Source: Phoronis australis
Lineage: Eukaryota > Phoronida > Phoronidae
NCBI GenBank assembly: GCA_002633005.1
Contig: NMRA01000108.1
Span: 921,065 to 985,064, forward strand
Length of the DNA: 64,000 nt
Direction of reading: 5' to 3'
Made by a program: the position numbers and the translations under genes. The stretch's first letter is position 1. Each line of letters opens with the position of its first letter. Positions 22,139 through 34,950 of the stretch are shown here, piece after piece. The notes beneath the pieces are model-generated. The model was not told the origin of the DNA and ran no database searches. It saw only the letters and a program-made list of their open reading frames with translations.

Positions 22139-23871
22139 AAACATGTTTTTTAATTTAGAACAGGTATCATAACTGGGCTGATGGGGTTGATGCAGGCCTT
22201 CAGCTGTAATTCAACCACTAACTCTTGAAGCATTAACTAGAAAAACACAATGAATAAAAATGGATCAAACTGTGCCGAGAGCTATTTCTACTCAGCAAGC
22301 AGTGTTGAGATAAATAACATCTGATTGAAAAATATACCGAGCATTCGAGCAAATTATTGTGCAGGAAATGAGAAATAATTTTTATACATGAACTAAATCT
22401 TCTGGAGTTCGTGACATGCCAGAAATATTTTTGTTACTAAAGTGACATTACGAACGAGAAAATTGATTTTCTGAACTTGGCCCACGCACCGATTCGAATC
22501 GAGAACCTTGAGATATGCAGCCAATGAGCTATGACTGTATTTCAAGCGTGTTGAAACGGTAAAATCACCGACCTTGATTTCAGCACGTCTGGCAGACATT
22601 GGCAACAACTGGTGGTTTGTCATAAAATCACAAAAACCATGGATTTTATTTTATCATAGCTCTGTTCAAAGCTAATAACATCAAGAAGTTTACGCATCCG
22701 ACAATAATCCCAAAAATAAAATTTTAGGCCCTAAAACCCAATAATATCTCTTTAAGATTACAGGTAAACAAAAATTCCGAACTGCAAAAGATTAGTTCTA
22801 CTTGAGCTTACACTTCACAAAAGAAGTAAGAAAAGCAGTTTTTCTCAGATTTACTTATTCTGCGGCTACATGATAAGCTTACAACTGCAGAAAATTGCAC
22901 AATTGCATAGGCACGTCAAATAATCTGGCAGTACTGTGCTCACACCCATTCTGAATATTCAGCCAGGTTACAAAAGCCTCTAGATGCACTCTAGGTGACA
23001 CAGAGAATTGAATGCATTAGAAAGTCAAACAAGTGGAGCATAATGTGCTTCATAGGTCTGTACTCCCATCACAAGAAACCAATGAAACTGAAAATGACCT
23101 TTGCTCTTGCAATGGTAGAACCAGATACTCCATTGAATTTTTATTATTCAATCATTGAAATCAACTCATTTTTTGAAAACTTCTCACATTCTTCAATAAA
23201 AAATCAAAAACTGCACTTCGTCAGGCTAAGCTGGTTAAAAGGAAAATTGAATTATTCTCATAAAAACTGATCTCAAACATTGCCCTTACTATTACAGAAC
23301 TTGTTCTCTGTTACCAAAAAGAACATGCAAACTCCCAACAGGTAAAGAAACATGTCAAAAAATTGGTGATTTTATTGGGGTTCACCAACCCTGACATTTG
23401 AATATGGCACGAAAGGACTTCCATTCGAAAACAGATCAGTCATGTAACAAAACAATGACCAATTCGCTGTTCGTTTTGACTCTTCAATTAAAACTTGAAA
23501 TATGTTTAAATTGAAAGTTAAATAGGGCGAAATCCAGCTTGAACAGGACAAAATGCGGTTTTCAAAAACTCTACCAAAGCAAGTGGCTTTAAACACTCTA
23601 TCAAAATATTCAAGCTAAACAGAACTTTATACAGTTTTTTGAATGGTCATATTTCCTCATTACCTCGTGGGCATTACACAGCAATAAGAATTCCCATATT
23701 TATCAACTTCAAAAATCTGATGTTAACTACAAATTCAAATTATATTACTCTTAGTTTTGGATAACGTAAAATTCTTCAGGAGCGTTCTAAGCAGGAACAC
23801 CTCTAAAACAGATCAGCACAAATTTAGGAAAATCCTTCAAAGAGCCAGGTGAATTCTCTAGCCTCTCTTAC
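22139..23871. other. no supported gene
   Basis: No gene I can support. A minus-strand stretch near 22490-22560 has short A-box-like and B-box-like words, but their spacing is too small for a tRNA. Confidence 0.35.
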
Positions 23872-23946
23872 CTTTCAACACCAGTGCGCCAATGACCTTA
23901 ACCTTGGTTGTACCGCATAGATCAAACATTTGTCTGACGAGGATAT
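23872..23946 (-). CDS. candidate exon, 24 codons
   Basis: The minus-strand acceptor ACTTTTAACCACTGAG leads into 75 nt reading ILVRQMFDLCGTTKVKVIGA then LVLK. The donor is GAAAG|GTAAGAG, close to consensus. Phase is 1 in and 1 out. The frame is also open a little way upstream and contains an ATG at 23931-23929. It may belong to the same minus-strand gene as 21213-21281, but an extra exon between them would be needed to fix the phase. Not recognised. Confidence 0.36.
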
Positions 23947-24779
23947 CTCAGTGGTTAAAAGTGCAATGACATTTAACAGCGAACGCATGCCTGCCCAAGA
24001 AGGTCAACCGCACCTCACCACAGGCAACAATTGCTGACCATATTCACTACAACTGCATCCTGCAAGAGCATATCTAAGGCCATCTACCTAAACTAACATG
24101 ATTTTTCAACTTTGACAACACTTTAAAGATTATTTTTGTTGAAAATAGTACTTGCACCTGTCAAATTTACATTTCCTAAACACACTTGTAGTGTATGCTC
24201 AGAGGGCGGGACCTAATTTGTCGGTGTGTTTAAGGTTATACAGGGCCAAAGAAAAATTCCAAATTTAGCTTATCTTGGAACATCATTGTCTCATAAAAGC
24301 ATTATGGGATTGACAGGAAATTTTCAAAAACCGAGCTTTTTTCGGTGCTCTCTAAAATGACGTGAGGAATAGCTTTTGAAATGTCCCACAATTGCATGAG
24401 GGGCTATCATAAAATAGGACTTTTTTATCTTTATCAAAAATTCATAACTAGTATTACACAAGAACAATATGAAAGTTTAAAAAACTGTAACACTTACGTG
24501 ATTTAATCTTGAGCATTAGAAATGAAATTCGGTCATGTTTTCAATACATAAGAGTTAAAATCTATGGAGTGCTTTTCTAGATAGTAACTAAATACAAAGA
24601 CACAGGACAACACACATAAAATAAGGTGCTTGTATCATTGAAATTTGCCCCACAACTGAGAAACAAGACAGATGATTCTCATTTCTTTTGTTTTAATTGA
24701 ATCATTACAACTTACAGAATTAGTGTCTAGTGCAATCTACAACATCTGTGGCTATAACTTGGTTGTATTAAATAATGTT
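23947..24779. other. no supported gene
   Basis: No supported gene. Parts of 24400-24560 share diverged words (AGGACTTTTTTATCTTTATC, TTGAGCATTAGAAATGAAAT) with 45860-46000, suggesting another old interspersed repeat. Confidence 0.35.
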
Positions 24780-24890
24780 GTATTTAACTATACATCTATA
24801 TATGTATGTGTAAGTGTGTATATACATTTGTATATGTGAATGTATAGGTGTATACTGTATGTATATGTATGCATATGCAGTAAATTTCTA
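24780..24890 (+). repeat. TA/TG-rich low-complexity tract
   Basis: About 110 bases made almost only of TATA, TGTG and TATG steps. It is imperfect and without a fixed unit. Confidence 0.8.
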
Positions 24891-27800
24891 TTTATTTTGC
24901 ACAAAAATAACTACCAGAACTGTCACTTTCCATTTCTTAAAGTCTTACTCCTTTACTTAAGCACAATACAAACCATGCTGCTAGTAGGAGACTAAAATGT
25001 TCTTGATCTTTATTTTGTTGAAAAAATTGACAAAATAGAATGTCATTGTCCGCCATATTGGTGCTAAACAAATGAAGAACTAGCATGTATCCACTGTACC
25101 TGTCAACCCTACAGATGATTTTACCTTTACTGATATTGCGTTGGGTACTTAAGTATTGCAATGGTCAGACTGAATTTTCAATACGCAGCAGCACCCCCAC
25201 TCATCATTTGGAATAGAAACCACCGATAAATTTGCCGACTGTAAAAAAAAAATTTGGAAGTTACACTGAACGCACTGAATCGTTCACGCTGTGAGCGAGG
25301 TTAGATATTCAGCGTGGGTTGAGTAATGTATCGGTCAATGACGCGCAAAGAGTGATAATAACAGTGGCGTGTTCACCAAAGTGTAAGATTCACAGAAAAA
25401 CATTATCCAACCAATTCTGCATGCTTAATTTTCGTGCTCTATTGCAGACCACGCCTGATCAACAGTTGGAACACATTTAAGGTGCACCTCCTGATATCTA
25501 ACATCAAACAGAAGGCCACAATGAAATTGTTCATGTGGTCAAATTGTGGGCAAATTGCTTTAATCAGGCATAATGCATACAGGTGTAAACAAACCTACAC
25601 AGCTTTTGTATATGAAAAAACATATGGTGGTCCACAGTCGAAATTTTTCTATATTTAGAAAGCTTGAATAGGTACCCTAAGTAATCCAAAACATAAGTAC
25701 TAGAGCTTGGGCATAGCACTTAACAGGTGCAATGGGATTTTGGTTTTGATACAGGACAAAAGGCCTTACACCACATGGTGAATGCAGGTTTGGCTCACAG
25801 GCGAAGACTGGAAGGGGTAAACTTTCAATTTTCAATACCCCACTCTGCCCTTATCCTAAAGGTTACCACCAACTGAGCCTGCCACCAAAACTATGGACAG
25901 TGATCCAACTGTACAGACAGGGATGGAACATTTTGACGAAATTCATACACCTGAAATTATGTAAATTTCACCATTCTGACTCACCTCAAGAAGCCATTAA
26001 CCAAACCTAGTGTGGTCCCTCATAGGTCAAAATCAGTATCAGATATGTAACCTTGTTTCTGCCCAAGAGGTGTTCGTAAATCCCAGTAACTTTTCAAGAT
26101 CAAGGCCAAACTTCACAGGTAAACCTCTCGCATGCACACACTGAATCTTTCAGGTAAATTCTCCCTGAAACCTGTCCAACTTGGTCATGACCAAAGGCGT
26201 TACTCCTATTTAGTTACCTCTGCTATGATTGACATGTCATGCAAACTGCCAAGTTAAGTGGAGGAACACCCATCAGCATGGGCAGTTGACACATATTGCA
26301 GTAATTGCTAGGTAACCCTATTACCATCCAAGTTATCGCAAGTAGCACAAAAAAAGACCAGTCACTACTCGTTATTAATGACACCAGAGACCCCTGTGAG
26401 GATAACTTCTACGGACACAACTGTAACAAAAAGTCCACGCTTCGCTGTTATATTCAAGCATCGAAGCATCAATGTTAAACAGGAAAACGCAACAAAAATT
26501 TCATATAAAATAGCCCAAGACACATCCCTTAGGTCCCTTCGCCCTCCAATGCACACACCAAAACAAACCATGGTGCACCCAACCCACACCCACTACCTGA
26601 GGCACACCTTTACACTGTACTTCACACCCAACCAACAGGTACATGCACTTGAACTGCATAACAATAAGTGGAGCCTCAGACAAGAGGTCGAGACTGATCA
26701 AGTGTTGACTAGCTCTGCACATCTAACACTTCACAGAGATGGACAGCAGTTAGCAAGTGACATTATCCTACATGTAATAGGACTGCACTTTGCGTCAGTG
26801 TAACTGTAGAATTTGATGACACCAGCTTTTTCTGACACACCTAAAAGTGGTTTCTCGAAGAGCCTACAGCCAAAAGCTGGGGCGTTTTTTGGCTATTGAC
26901 TTGCTTTTAGTCTGCTCCCAAGCAGGCTACAATTTTTTGTCTTTCAGCTTCGAATTATAATCAGAATTTCTGACTTTTAGCCCCAAGACAAAAGTCACCA
27001 GGCCGGGCCCATTGTAATGATCGCAGGATTATTACTCACAGGAATCTTTCATTACAGGTTCCTCATGGGTAAAGTCCTCCAACCTACCTTTTTCTCGAAA
27101 AGTTGTAGAGGCCAAATGATCACGTATTTCATGTGATCTGTGGCAAAAAGTCTTTTATGTCAACAAAAACAATGAGAAATGTGCGGTTAACTTGTTGGCA
27201 AACAATGGTCTTCTCTCTACAAATGCATGCATTCAGGAAGTCACAAAGTAAACCTTATCCACAAAATTTCGAAACAGAGGCGCGGGCACTTTACCACATA
27301 AGAGGAACTAGTACATTTCTATTTTATTACCTTTATCTCTTTCACGCCAATTTTTATTCTAATATCACAACTAAAGCAAAAAATGGAATGTTACAGGGTA
27401 ACTTTGTAAACACACATTAACCGGTTTTTCACTCACATCAGACACTTGCTAAAAAATTAGAGGGTGGAGCATAAAGCCGATCATGGTTGTTTAAAAACAT
27501 GTTTTTCAGAAGTCAGTTGTGGGAACTGATCAGCTGAAACTACCACACTGACTATTCATTACTCGAAGCTAAGCGACTTTAGCACGTTTCTGGGTTTCAA
27601 AATTTGCATGAGACTGCTGTTTAGAAAGACACAGCCACTTTCAAGGAAGTCTCGACAGCATAAATTAGGGTGGACATTAAGTCGATCATGGGTGTTGCAA
27701 ATTTGCAGGCGTTAACCCAGTTGGCTACAACACTTCTTCAAATGCTCGATACAAATGAAAGGTGCTTAGTTAAACGTAAGCTCATTATCCGTTTCAAAGC

Positions 27801-28030
27801 AGACTTTTTCCGATCAATACCAAATCAACAACTGATAGGATTACAAAAGTTGCAATCTCATTTACATCTGCTGGAAAACCTTATTACGAGATTAGGTTTT
27901 ACTTAAACCATGAAACTAGTTTCAAGAGTTAATGGCCAATTGCATAGGTTCTCACCACCAGGTGGCACTCATGAAGAAAGGTTCCTTTTTACCATCTGAA
28001 TACAGGTAGACTGAGACTACACAGCAAAAC
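24891..28030. other. no supported gene
   Basis: The longest open frame of the window, 141 codons on the plus strand from an ATG at 26378, lies here. It is T-poor, which lowers stop frequency, and its minus shadow is also open. No motif, splice context or codon pattern supports it. Nothing else found. Confidence 0.4.
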
Positions 28031-28269
28031 GGTTACAAAATTTTCAATTTAGCACATTGCTAAAATTGTTATGTTTTTATTTTTCAGATGCTTACCATGT
28101 CGTTGTAAATGCTCAAAATTTTACCAAATATTTGGAAATAGCTATGCCATACATAATCATGCTATACGCAAAGTAAAGTTTCCTGAGAAGTCATTTTTGT
28201 TGAGAAATTTGGATAAATGAAGTTTCACCTGTCCGCCATATTGTGTACCAAACTGAAAAATTTTTACCA
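28031..28269 (+). mobile_element. GGTAAA-family MITE, copy
   Basis: The copy begins GGTTACAAAATTTTCAATTT and ends AAACTGAAAAATTTTTACC. The interior carries GTCCGCCATATTGTGTACC, the site that is split by a smaller element in the copy at 50713. Confidence 0.6.
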
Positions 28270-28830
28270 TCGGAAAGAGGGCACTGTGAATTCATGTATT
28301 TGTCTATTTTGTAAATTTTCCTAGCTAAGCATCTTATTCAGTATATTCATCCCACTTCAAAGAATAGTTTTGCAGAATCGCTCAGATTTATCAACCTTTT
28401 CAAAAGCATCAAAACGAATGCCAGGAAAAAATATTCTATAAAGAAAGGTAAATCAACATTTTGGCGGTACTCTTTATGAAAGGGCGTGTGGTAAGAGGAT
28501 ACAGCTGACATACCATTCTAAATCACTTAAAATTTCGGTAAAAAACTTGTAGAAGGAGACGAAAATTAATACATTGAAAGCCTTTTAGGGGAAAGAATGT
28601 CTCCAAAAACAATAAGTTTTGTGCACCTTTGATGTGTAAATAATTCGAGACAATCCCTTATTTAATTCCAGAACCACAGCAATATTAGCCTTTAGACGCG
28701 ACAGTAATCAAGACACACTAGCTCCCCCTGTCCCGTCTTACATTCACCAGAAAACCCGCTCATCCCCACCCCCCCCCGGTTCATTTATGGTTGGCATAGC
28801 TGGCCTGTTCCAATATAGTTGCTCGCATAC
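28270..28830. other. nothing seen
   Basis: No supported feature apart from a short C-run near 28765-28778. Confidence 0.35.
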
Positions 28831-29222
28831 CTGTACAAAACATAGCAAACATTCCTTCACCTGGATATCTCTTAGTACACTATCATGGTAAACATAATTA
28901 AATAAAGGTTAGGTGAGAAAAAGCTCTTGTGTAAATAAATCAACGTAGTAGCAGCAGCAGCTGATGCAGGCTGCTTATTCTTGTGACTTAGAGGCGGATG
29001 TTGATCTGGCGTGCACATAGGTGAAACGAGCGAGGTATCAGGTCGGCATCTCGAAAAATGGTTACTTACAAAGAAGTCAAAGTTCAGCCATTCACAAACA
29101 CAGTGCTGAGGTGACAGATGTGGGAGTATTAGACAGGGACTTAGAAGCTCAAAGGGAAAATAGTATGATAAAACTCCTTTGAAATGCCGCACCTGTGTGT
29201 GCCCTCCTCCACTCCAGGGAAC
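28831..29222 (-). CDS. three candidate small exons in one frame
   Basis: On the minus strand the candidates are 29193-29222 (VPWSGGGHTQ), 29070-29105 (HCVCEWLNFDFF) and 28831-28860 (VKECLLCFVQ). All are phase 0 to 0. The donors are CACACACAG|GTGCGG, TTCTTT|GTAAGT and GTACAG|GTATGC. The middle acceptor ACATCTGTCACCTCAG is strong, and only one frame of that piece is open. Against it: three exons of 30-36 nt in a row are unusual, and such pieces are easily found by chance. Confidence 0.22.
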
Positions 29223-30599
29223 CTTGATTAATTTAGTAGGCTCAAAAGAGCCCCAGGAGGCCAGTTTAGTGAAGGGATTCAGATTAGCATACCAAATTTC
29301 AACTGAAGCTTATCAGGGGCTAAAAATAAACTGTTAATTTTTTGGTGAGCTCACAGCTTCAGATTGTAAAGAACAAAATCTTAGTTAGATGATAGCAAAA
29401 TTGAGAATTTAGCTCGGCGATTCACCAAATGAATTGTAATATCTAATATCCTTGACATACAAGATCAAATGAACAAATTGAGTATCAAAAAGCACAAGAA
29501 GTTAGTGTGTTTAAAGGGATAGAGATTATTGTCCTAAAAATGATAGCTTCGTGGTAAGTCCTGTCTACACTTTGACTGTGTAATCGACTCATAAGTAAAC
29601 AGGCATGTGTTACCACGTGACTTTACAAGCTAAAAAGTCAAGATAAAAAGTCATATATACAACTTGACTTGCAGGTTAACTTTTGACTACTGTCTAAACA
29701 TTTCAGTTGTTATTTACCAAGTTGATACTAAGTCCTGTAAGACATAAGGTAATTGAAGTGTGCAGGCAATAATTTGGGAACTAAATCTCATTGCTATACT
29801 TGCTGCGGTTACTTCAAGGTGACTCGGGATTTATCCCAGGTCGCCAAACACAACCCGAAGTCGCATTGACGAGCTGCGGGTCGCCAAATCGAGCACTGCG
29901 GCATACACATGGGTTGTCAACGTCATCGAACTAACAGTAATCAAATTATTTTATACTATTCCAATATAAGAGCAATTTGCCCCCATCATTGGTGAACACT
30001 CTTTTGAGCATATGATTTATAATTTTGGGTGTGCGAAATAAGGAGAGTGTGCTAAATATGTGGAGAATTATCGTAATGCTAAAATGGTCAGAGGGCACAA
30101 ACACTGACCTCAGAAATATAGGAACAAATTACTAAACAGCTGTTCGAGTCCAGTGGACACACCTTTAATCACTCAATAACCAAAGCAAAACGTAAAAAAT
30201 CACTAAGGTGTGTTAACCAAACACTCATCTAATTCTTCATCGGTACTTTTAATGTGTTCCCTGTGAAGTGTAAAACCTCCCAGTCAACAAATGGTTTGGA
30301 TTGAGTTTCACAAAACAGGTACGTCTAAATAGAAACCTTAAGCAACAAATACAGCCGCAAAAATCAGTACAGAAAGTTTGTCCGAGTCAATTCTAATGAA
30401 GAGGTTTAAGGCAATTAAAAGAGGTATGCAGCTCCTTGTATTTCTTACCTTAAAATGGCGTAGGACAACACGGCAATTTAGCGTATAACTTAGGTTGTGA
30501 AACATCATACATTTACGAATTTACGTCTTGCTCCTGACCCTGCTCTTACTAATTAGGTTAAAATTACAAATACAATCCCAATAGAAACAGTAAAAATAA
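29223..30599. other. no firm gene
   Basis: Mostly featureless. A 40-nt minus-strand stretch at 30449-30488 (donor TTTTAAG|GTAAGA; YTLNCRVVLRHFK) could precede the series at 28831-29222, but it is too short to call. Confidence 0.3.
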
Positions 30600-30754
30600 C
30601 AGTGGCAGATTTAGAGGGGGCCAAGAGGGCCATGGCCTCCCGAAATTTCTCCCAGATTCCATTTGGTAGTTCGGGGGTGTGAATGTCTGACGAGCAAAAT
30701 CCTGGCTAATACTCTGCCCTGGCCCCCTAACTCAAAATCCTGGATCTGCCCCTG
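30600..30754 (+). mobile_element. 155-bp hAT-like MITE (CAGTGGCAGAT ends)
   Basis: The left end is CAGTGGCAGATTTAGAGGGG. The right end, read inversely, is CAGGGGCAGATCCAGGA. CAG-start ends with a G-rich subterminal stretch are typical of hAT-type non-autonomous elements. The flanking 8-mers (AAAAATAA and AAGAACCA) match poorly, so the target duplication has decayed or the class is wrong. No coding frame. Confidence 0.6.
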
Positions 30755-33061
30755 AAGAACCACCTTAGACAATCATGTGCTTCACAGACACCGGCCTACC
30801 ACGGACCAGTACTGGACACTCTACTTCTACAGGTGACGCCACTTATTAATTTCAGATTTCAAACAGCAACATTTCTACGATATGAAACAAATGTAATCAA
30901 CACATTTGTAATTATTGTGTTTACAAGCTTACTGCTTTTGTGGCAATTGCTAATTTTTTTACCACGTATTAATCGGTGGCAAATCTACTGTGCAAACCAT
31001 GCAAACAACAAATTCGAATTTTCCTAAGTGTTGTTGCTGTTTGAGAAATGTCCCTACACTACGAACAATTTTACTGTAATTCCCCAGGCCTCAATCAGAA
31101 ACCAGCTTTTATTGGAAATGCGGCTTTCACTAGAAGCTGGAGGAAGGATCCCCAAGGCTACAGTCCTAAACCACTTCCCTTGTTCATAAAAGAGCAACTG
31201 TGGTTTAATTCCATTATCTAGCACACATATAATAGTAGTAAATCTATGCAGCATTTGTCCAAGGCCCATAACAGGTAATTTTCAAGGTTTATATAAGGTA
31301 TAGGGCTTACTGTAGTATATGTTGATGTTGACTTCTTAGTTAATGTGTCTGAGTAACTCAAATGGGGCAACTTACAAACTGTATATTGTATACACTGGAA
31401 AATGTACATGACTTTCTTAAACCGTGCAGGGCATGTCCGATCTTTGAACAATGAGAATAATTGGTTGTTGATCATGAAATTTAAGTCCATGGTGTCGAAA
31501 ACTTCAAAAAAGTGTGTATGTGTTGGATCCACACACTTAGATGGTGTATTTCACCTTTTAGCTGGTTAAAGAATGAAAATAAACCCTGTATTTGCAATTT
31601 TTGGGTGTGCCAAGCCCAATGAACTCTGAACCCGGCATTTTCTTGTGACTTCAGTCAATAACAGAAATAGAATCCTATCACGCTAAGGAATAATACGACT
31701 GATTTTATTTTAGCCAGCTAAACAGGAAGGAACGTGGCTTTATGAACTTTGTTTAAATGCAGCAAAATTTTATTTAATACAAACGTAATTTGCATAAGAC
31801 AGGTTTCATCATACTCCAGTAGAATTTCTCAGGTTCGACTAAATCCGACTTCTGTGAGTTTTGCAACATCCACCCTTTTCACAACCCAAATTGAAGGGCT
31901 CATTACTAATCCCTCTAAAGCCAAATAAACTGATATGTAAATAAACTGATGTTTCTAGCAGCACCAGTTTCTCACAAGTTCAACCCAACAGAGCCCACAC
32001 CACCATCCACCTCTCTGAAGTTAATCTTCCAAGGCCCACCACAAATCCTCTTCTAGACTGATTAGCCAGCAGGAACTAATCCAATTCAAAACTTACAACA
32101 GTCAGCATGGTTTGGACCAATTCATGTAATCCTTCTTAAGTCCCTCATGGCCATGTGACATGTCACAGTCAAGAGATGCAAACATTTTTATTATCCAAAA
32201 GACTGCAATGACAAAAGTTCTCTAATCTAATTCCACCAGAGGACTAAACTCAAGTACTGGTAACAAGAATAGCACCACTGGTAGGCTGATGGCCTGTGAA
32301 GTGAACAGCAATGATTGTTTGTTCACAGTCAATCCACATCAAGTCAGCCTGGAGCTGGTTGGGCTTGAAGTGAATAGACCTGGACAAACAGGGAGACTCC
32401 AGCATAAATGGGATTGGATAAATATGGAATTCTGAACACTCAACAAAATGTATCTGTCCTGTCCTCAGGCACTAGGATTCTCTTGACAGCCATTGACAGT
32501 TTTTGAAAAGGAATATTGACTAGAACTGACAAGCCATAGCCAATACTGAAGGGATATCAATTACGCCTAAATAAATACTGAAAGTTGAAGTGCTGTCCAA
32601 CAGAAATAGAAGAGCAAACGATATGTTAAACAAATCAAAACTAAAATGCATTCTAATCCTAGTAATGTATTGCTCCATCTAGCATCAATCACTGTAATTG
32701 TTTTTGGCACATAACATTGTGATTATGTACATGTAGTTTCCATTGTCAAGTGTTTCATTTATGTACCTGACTTGCTTTCTCCTTCCAAAAAATGTAAAAA
32801 TATTCTTTTTAATTCCTGGAATTAAACTGTAGTCACATGTACAGTGCAATTTAACTGTGTATCAGCATTCTTACTACTTCACTGCCAAAGGTGTGCATGG
32901 TGTAACTTCTGTGACGTCATGAAATAATTATGACTTTAACAGGTGGATAGTGAAGTTGCAACTGTTTTGAGTGATTGACAAATCAGCGCATTGATTTTCA
33001 GCTCACTGGTTTTGATTTGACAGTGGACTTGGGTGTATTTATCCGGTAATAGTCATGCACA
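30755..33061. other. no supported gene
   Basis: No gene I can support. A minus-strand stretch around 32100-32170 has a good donor (GACTGTT|GTAAGT), but its best frame stops before it. Confidence 0.35.
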
Positions 33062-33137
33062 GGGGTCCAGGATTTTGAGACCCCGCTTTCTTTATTCAAG
33101 AACGGGCCTTAAACTGGTTCTCAAAATTCAGGATCCC
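33062..33137 (-). repeat. hairpin repeat, copy 3
   Basis: GGGTCCAGGATTTTGAGA at the left is matched inversely by TCTCAAAATTCAGGATCCC at the right. The loop holds a reversed variant of the family core. Same family as 1773 and 13879. Confidence 0.6.
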
Positions 33138-33243
33138 AATTAGCGATTATTTCCATTCATTTTACACTCCTCACTGATTTGTCTAAGATTTGTTTAGATA
33201 CATTTCTAAGTCAGTAATTACATCCAGTCAGTTGAGATGTGAA

Positions 33244-33435
33244 CGGTAAAGTTTCCTTAAATTTGAACAAAAATAATGGCCAAAAGTGTTATTTTTATTT
33301 TTGAAATGCTCACTACAATTTCAAAAATGTTCAAAATTTCATCGTATGTTTGTTCAAGACCGACGTACTATATTAAGTTTTCAAATAATCAAGTAAATTA
33401 TTCTTGTTAAGTACTTTTTTTAAAGAAACTTTACC
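33244..33435 (+). mobile_element. GGTAAA-family MITE, short copy
   Basis: The left end is GGTAAAGTTTCCTTAAATTT and the right end AAAGAAACTTTACC, so the terminal 11 bases are perfect inverted repeats. The interior has CAAAAATAATGGCCAAAAGT, as in the other copies. It lacks about 50 bp of the usual length. Confidence 0.65.
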
Positions 33436-34950
33436 AAAATTGCTGTGCCAACTCATGTCTCATTTCCGACATAGCAATGACATTGGGAAGTACACCTAGT
33501 GCTAGATGGTGAACTGTGTTCTGCATTCGTGACAGTAGGATTTCCCAACGCTTTTGATGAATTCTTTGCAACTGCCAAGCCATAAACCCGCCACAGTTGA
33601 GTGGTGGTATATTCGAACGATTCACATACGAATGGCCATTTCAAACTGTCCACAAATGAAAAAATTGGCATTCGTCCCTGTTTACTCGGCCAATCTCGCA
33701 CACCAGAATTATAAATTGGGTCAAGTGTCGCTTTTGTGCTCTCACAACAGTAAAGAATTGTATGTACAGTAGAATGTTTACTAATGTCCTTTGACAACAG
33801 CATTGTATTTGAATCACTGAAATGATTTTTCACCTCTGTGAAAGCTCAGAAGTCACCTCTAATCCGATTAACCTATTATGCATTGAGACCTTATTTCATA
33901 ACAATACATGGTCTAGTGTTGACATCCAAAAATCACCAAAAGCAGGTGGTTTGGGACAGTATGATCAAAATGACAAGAACTTACATTTGTGTCAAGTCCT
34001 CCTGTTTATAGTTTTACAAATTAGCCTAACCAATTTTTAAATGTTCAGAGACGCGAGACCAAGCGCACATGCGTGGCCACTGGCATAGCCACGTGGGAAA
34101 ACAACGGAGCCAAGATCACTCATCTTCATTCGAAAAAGCCCTTCTATGGTCAGAATTCACTTCAATTTTCTGTTTGCACCTGTTTGCCCATTGCAAAATG
34201 CACCCAGGTTGCCACTCATTTCAGTCTCCCCCCTCCCCTCCGTTCTTTGCCGCCAACCATTTCACATGTTGCCCCCCCCCCACCCCCGTTGAATTATACT
34301 TCTGGTTTCACCAGTCCTGGTGGCCAATAGTTTTAACCACAGTATTAGTGACGAGATTTTTTTACTCAACTGTGAGTCTGCCAGGCACTGAATCACAATC
34401 TGGGTGGAAAACTCACCCCAATCCATACGATTACCAAACTGTCACTAGCAATTTAAGTCGTAAACCATGAAAGTAACACAGACAAATGAAAGTTCTGTAG
34501 ACGCTCATGAACCCTGGACTATAATCCCTAGTAACAAACTATCCAGGGAGAAATAAGTTTCATTCCTCACCAAGAAATAAAACCTTCCCGGGCAAACAGA
34601 TTGGTGAGATTTAAATACCAGTTTTGTTTATGGTAAACAGACTAGGTTACCTTGATCAAATATTGAACATTGCTAGCGACACTTATACCAAGGGTTTACA
34701 GAAATCCATCTCCATTCCCATCTCATATCTTACCTAAAACCCAAGCCTTTAGTGTTTCTCAAATAAGAGAAATCAATTTGATTTTTTAAGACAGAAAGAC
34801 ACCACTTAAGAAGTGTCAAGAGTGGACATCAGTGTAGCAACACAACCTAAGCAACTGTAGGTCGCCATTCACAGAAGAATCGCTCAACATCACTGTCGCA
34901 AGTCTAGCAATAACTATGGAGTCTGGATACTAGAAATCACCATGCTAAAC
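33436..34950. other. no supported gene
   Basis: Several overlapping frames on both strands (up to 133 codons) without motifs. A C-rich run sits at 34260-34290. Nothing else supported. Confidence 0.35.

Noticed and set aside
22486-22560. Minus-strand tRNA-like words (TAGCTCATTGGCTGC and GATTCGAATCGG)
   Set aside because: The two boxes are only about 30 bases apart, too close for a tRNA, and no stems form around an anticodon.
23938-23975. GAGGATATCTCAGTGGTTAA read as a possible pol III A box
   Set aside because: No B box at suitable distance. Part of it overlaps a better exon candidate on the minus strand.
26378-26803. 141-codon plus-strand open frame starting with ATG, the longest in the window
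   Set aside because: T-poor stretch with few stops by composition. The minus strand is also open, and there is no motif, signal peptide or splice context. About one frame this long is expected by chance in 64 kb of such DNA.
34069-34470. 133-codon plus-strand frame with proline-rich middle
   Set aside because: It crosses a simple C-rich run that creates the prolines. No other support.
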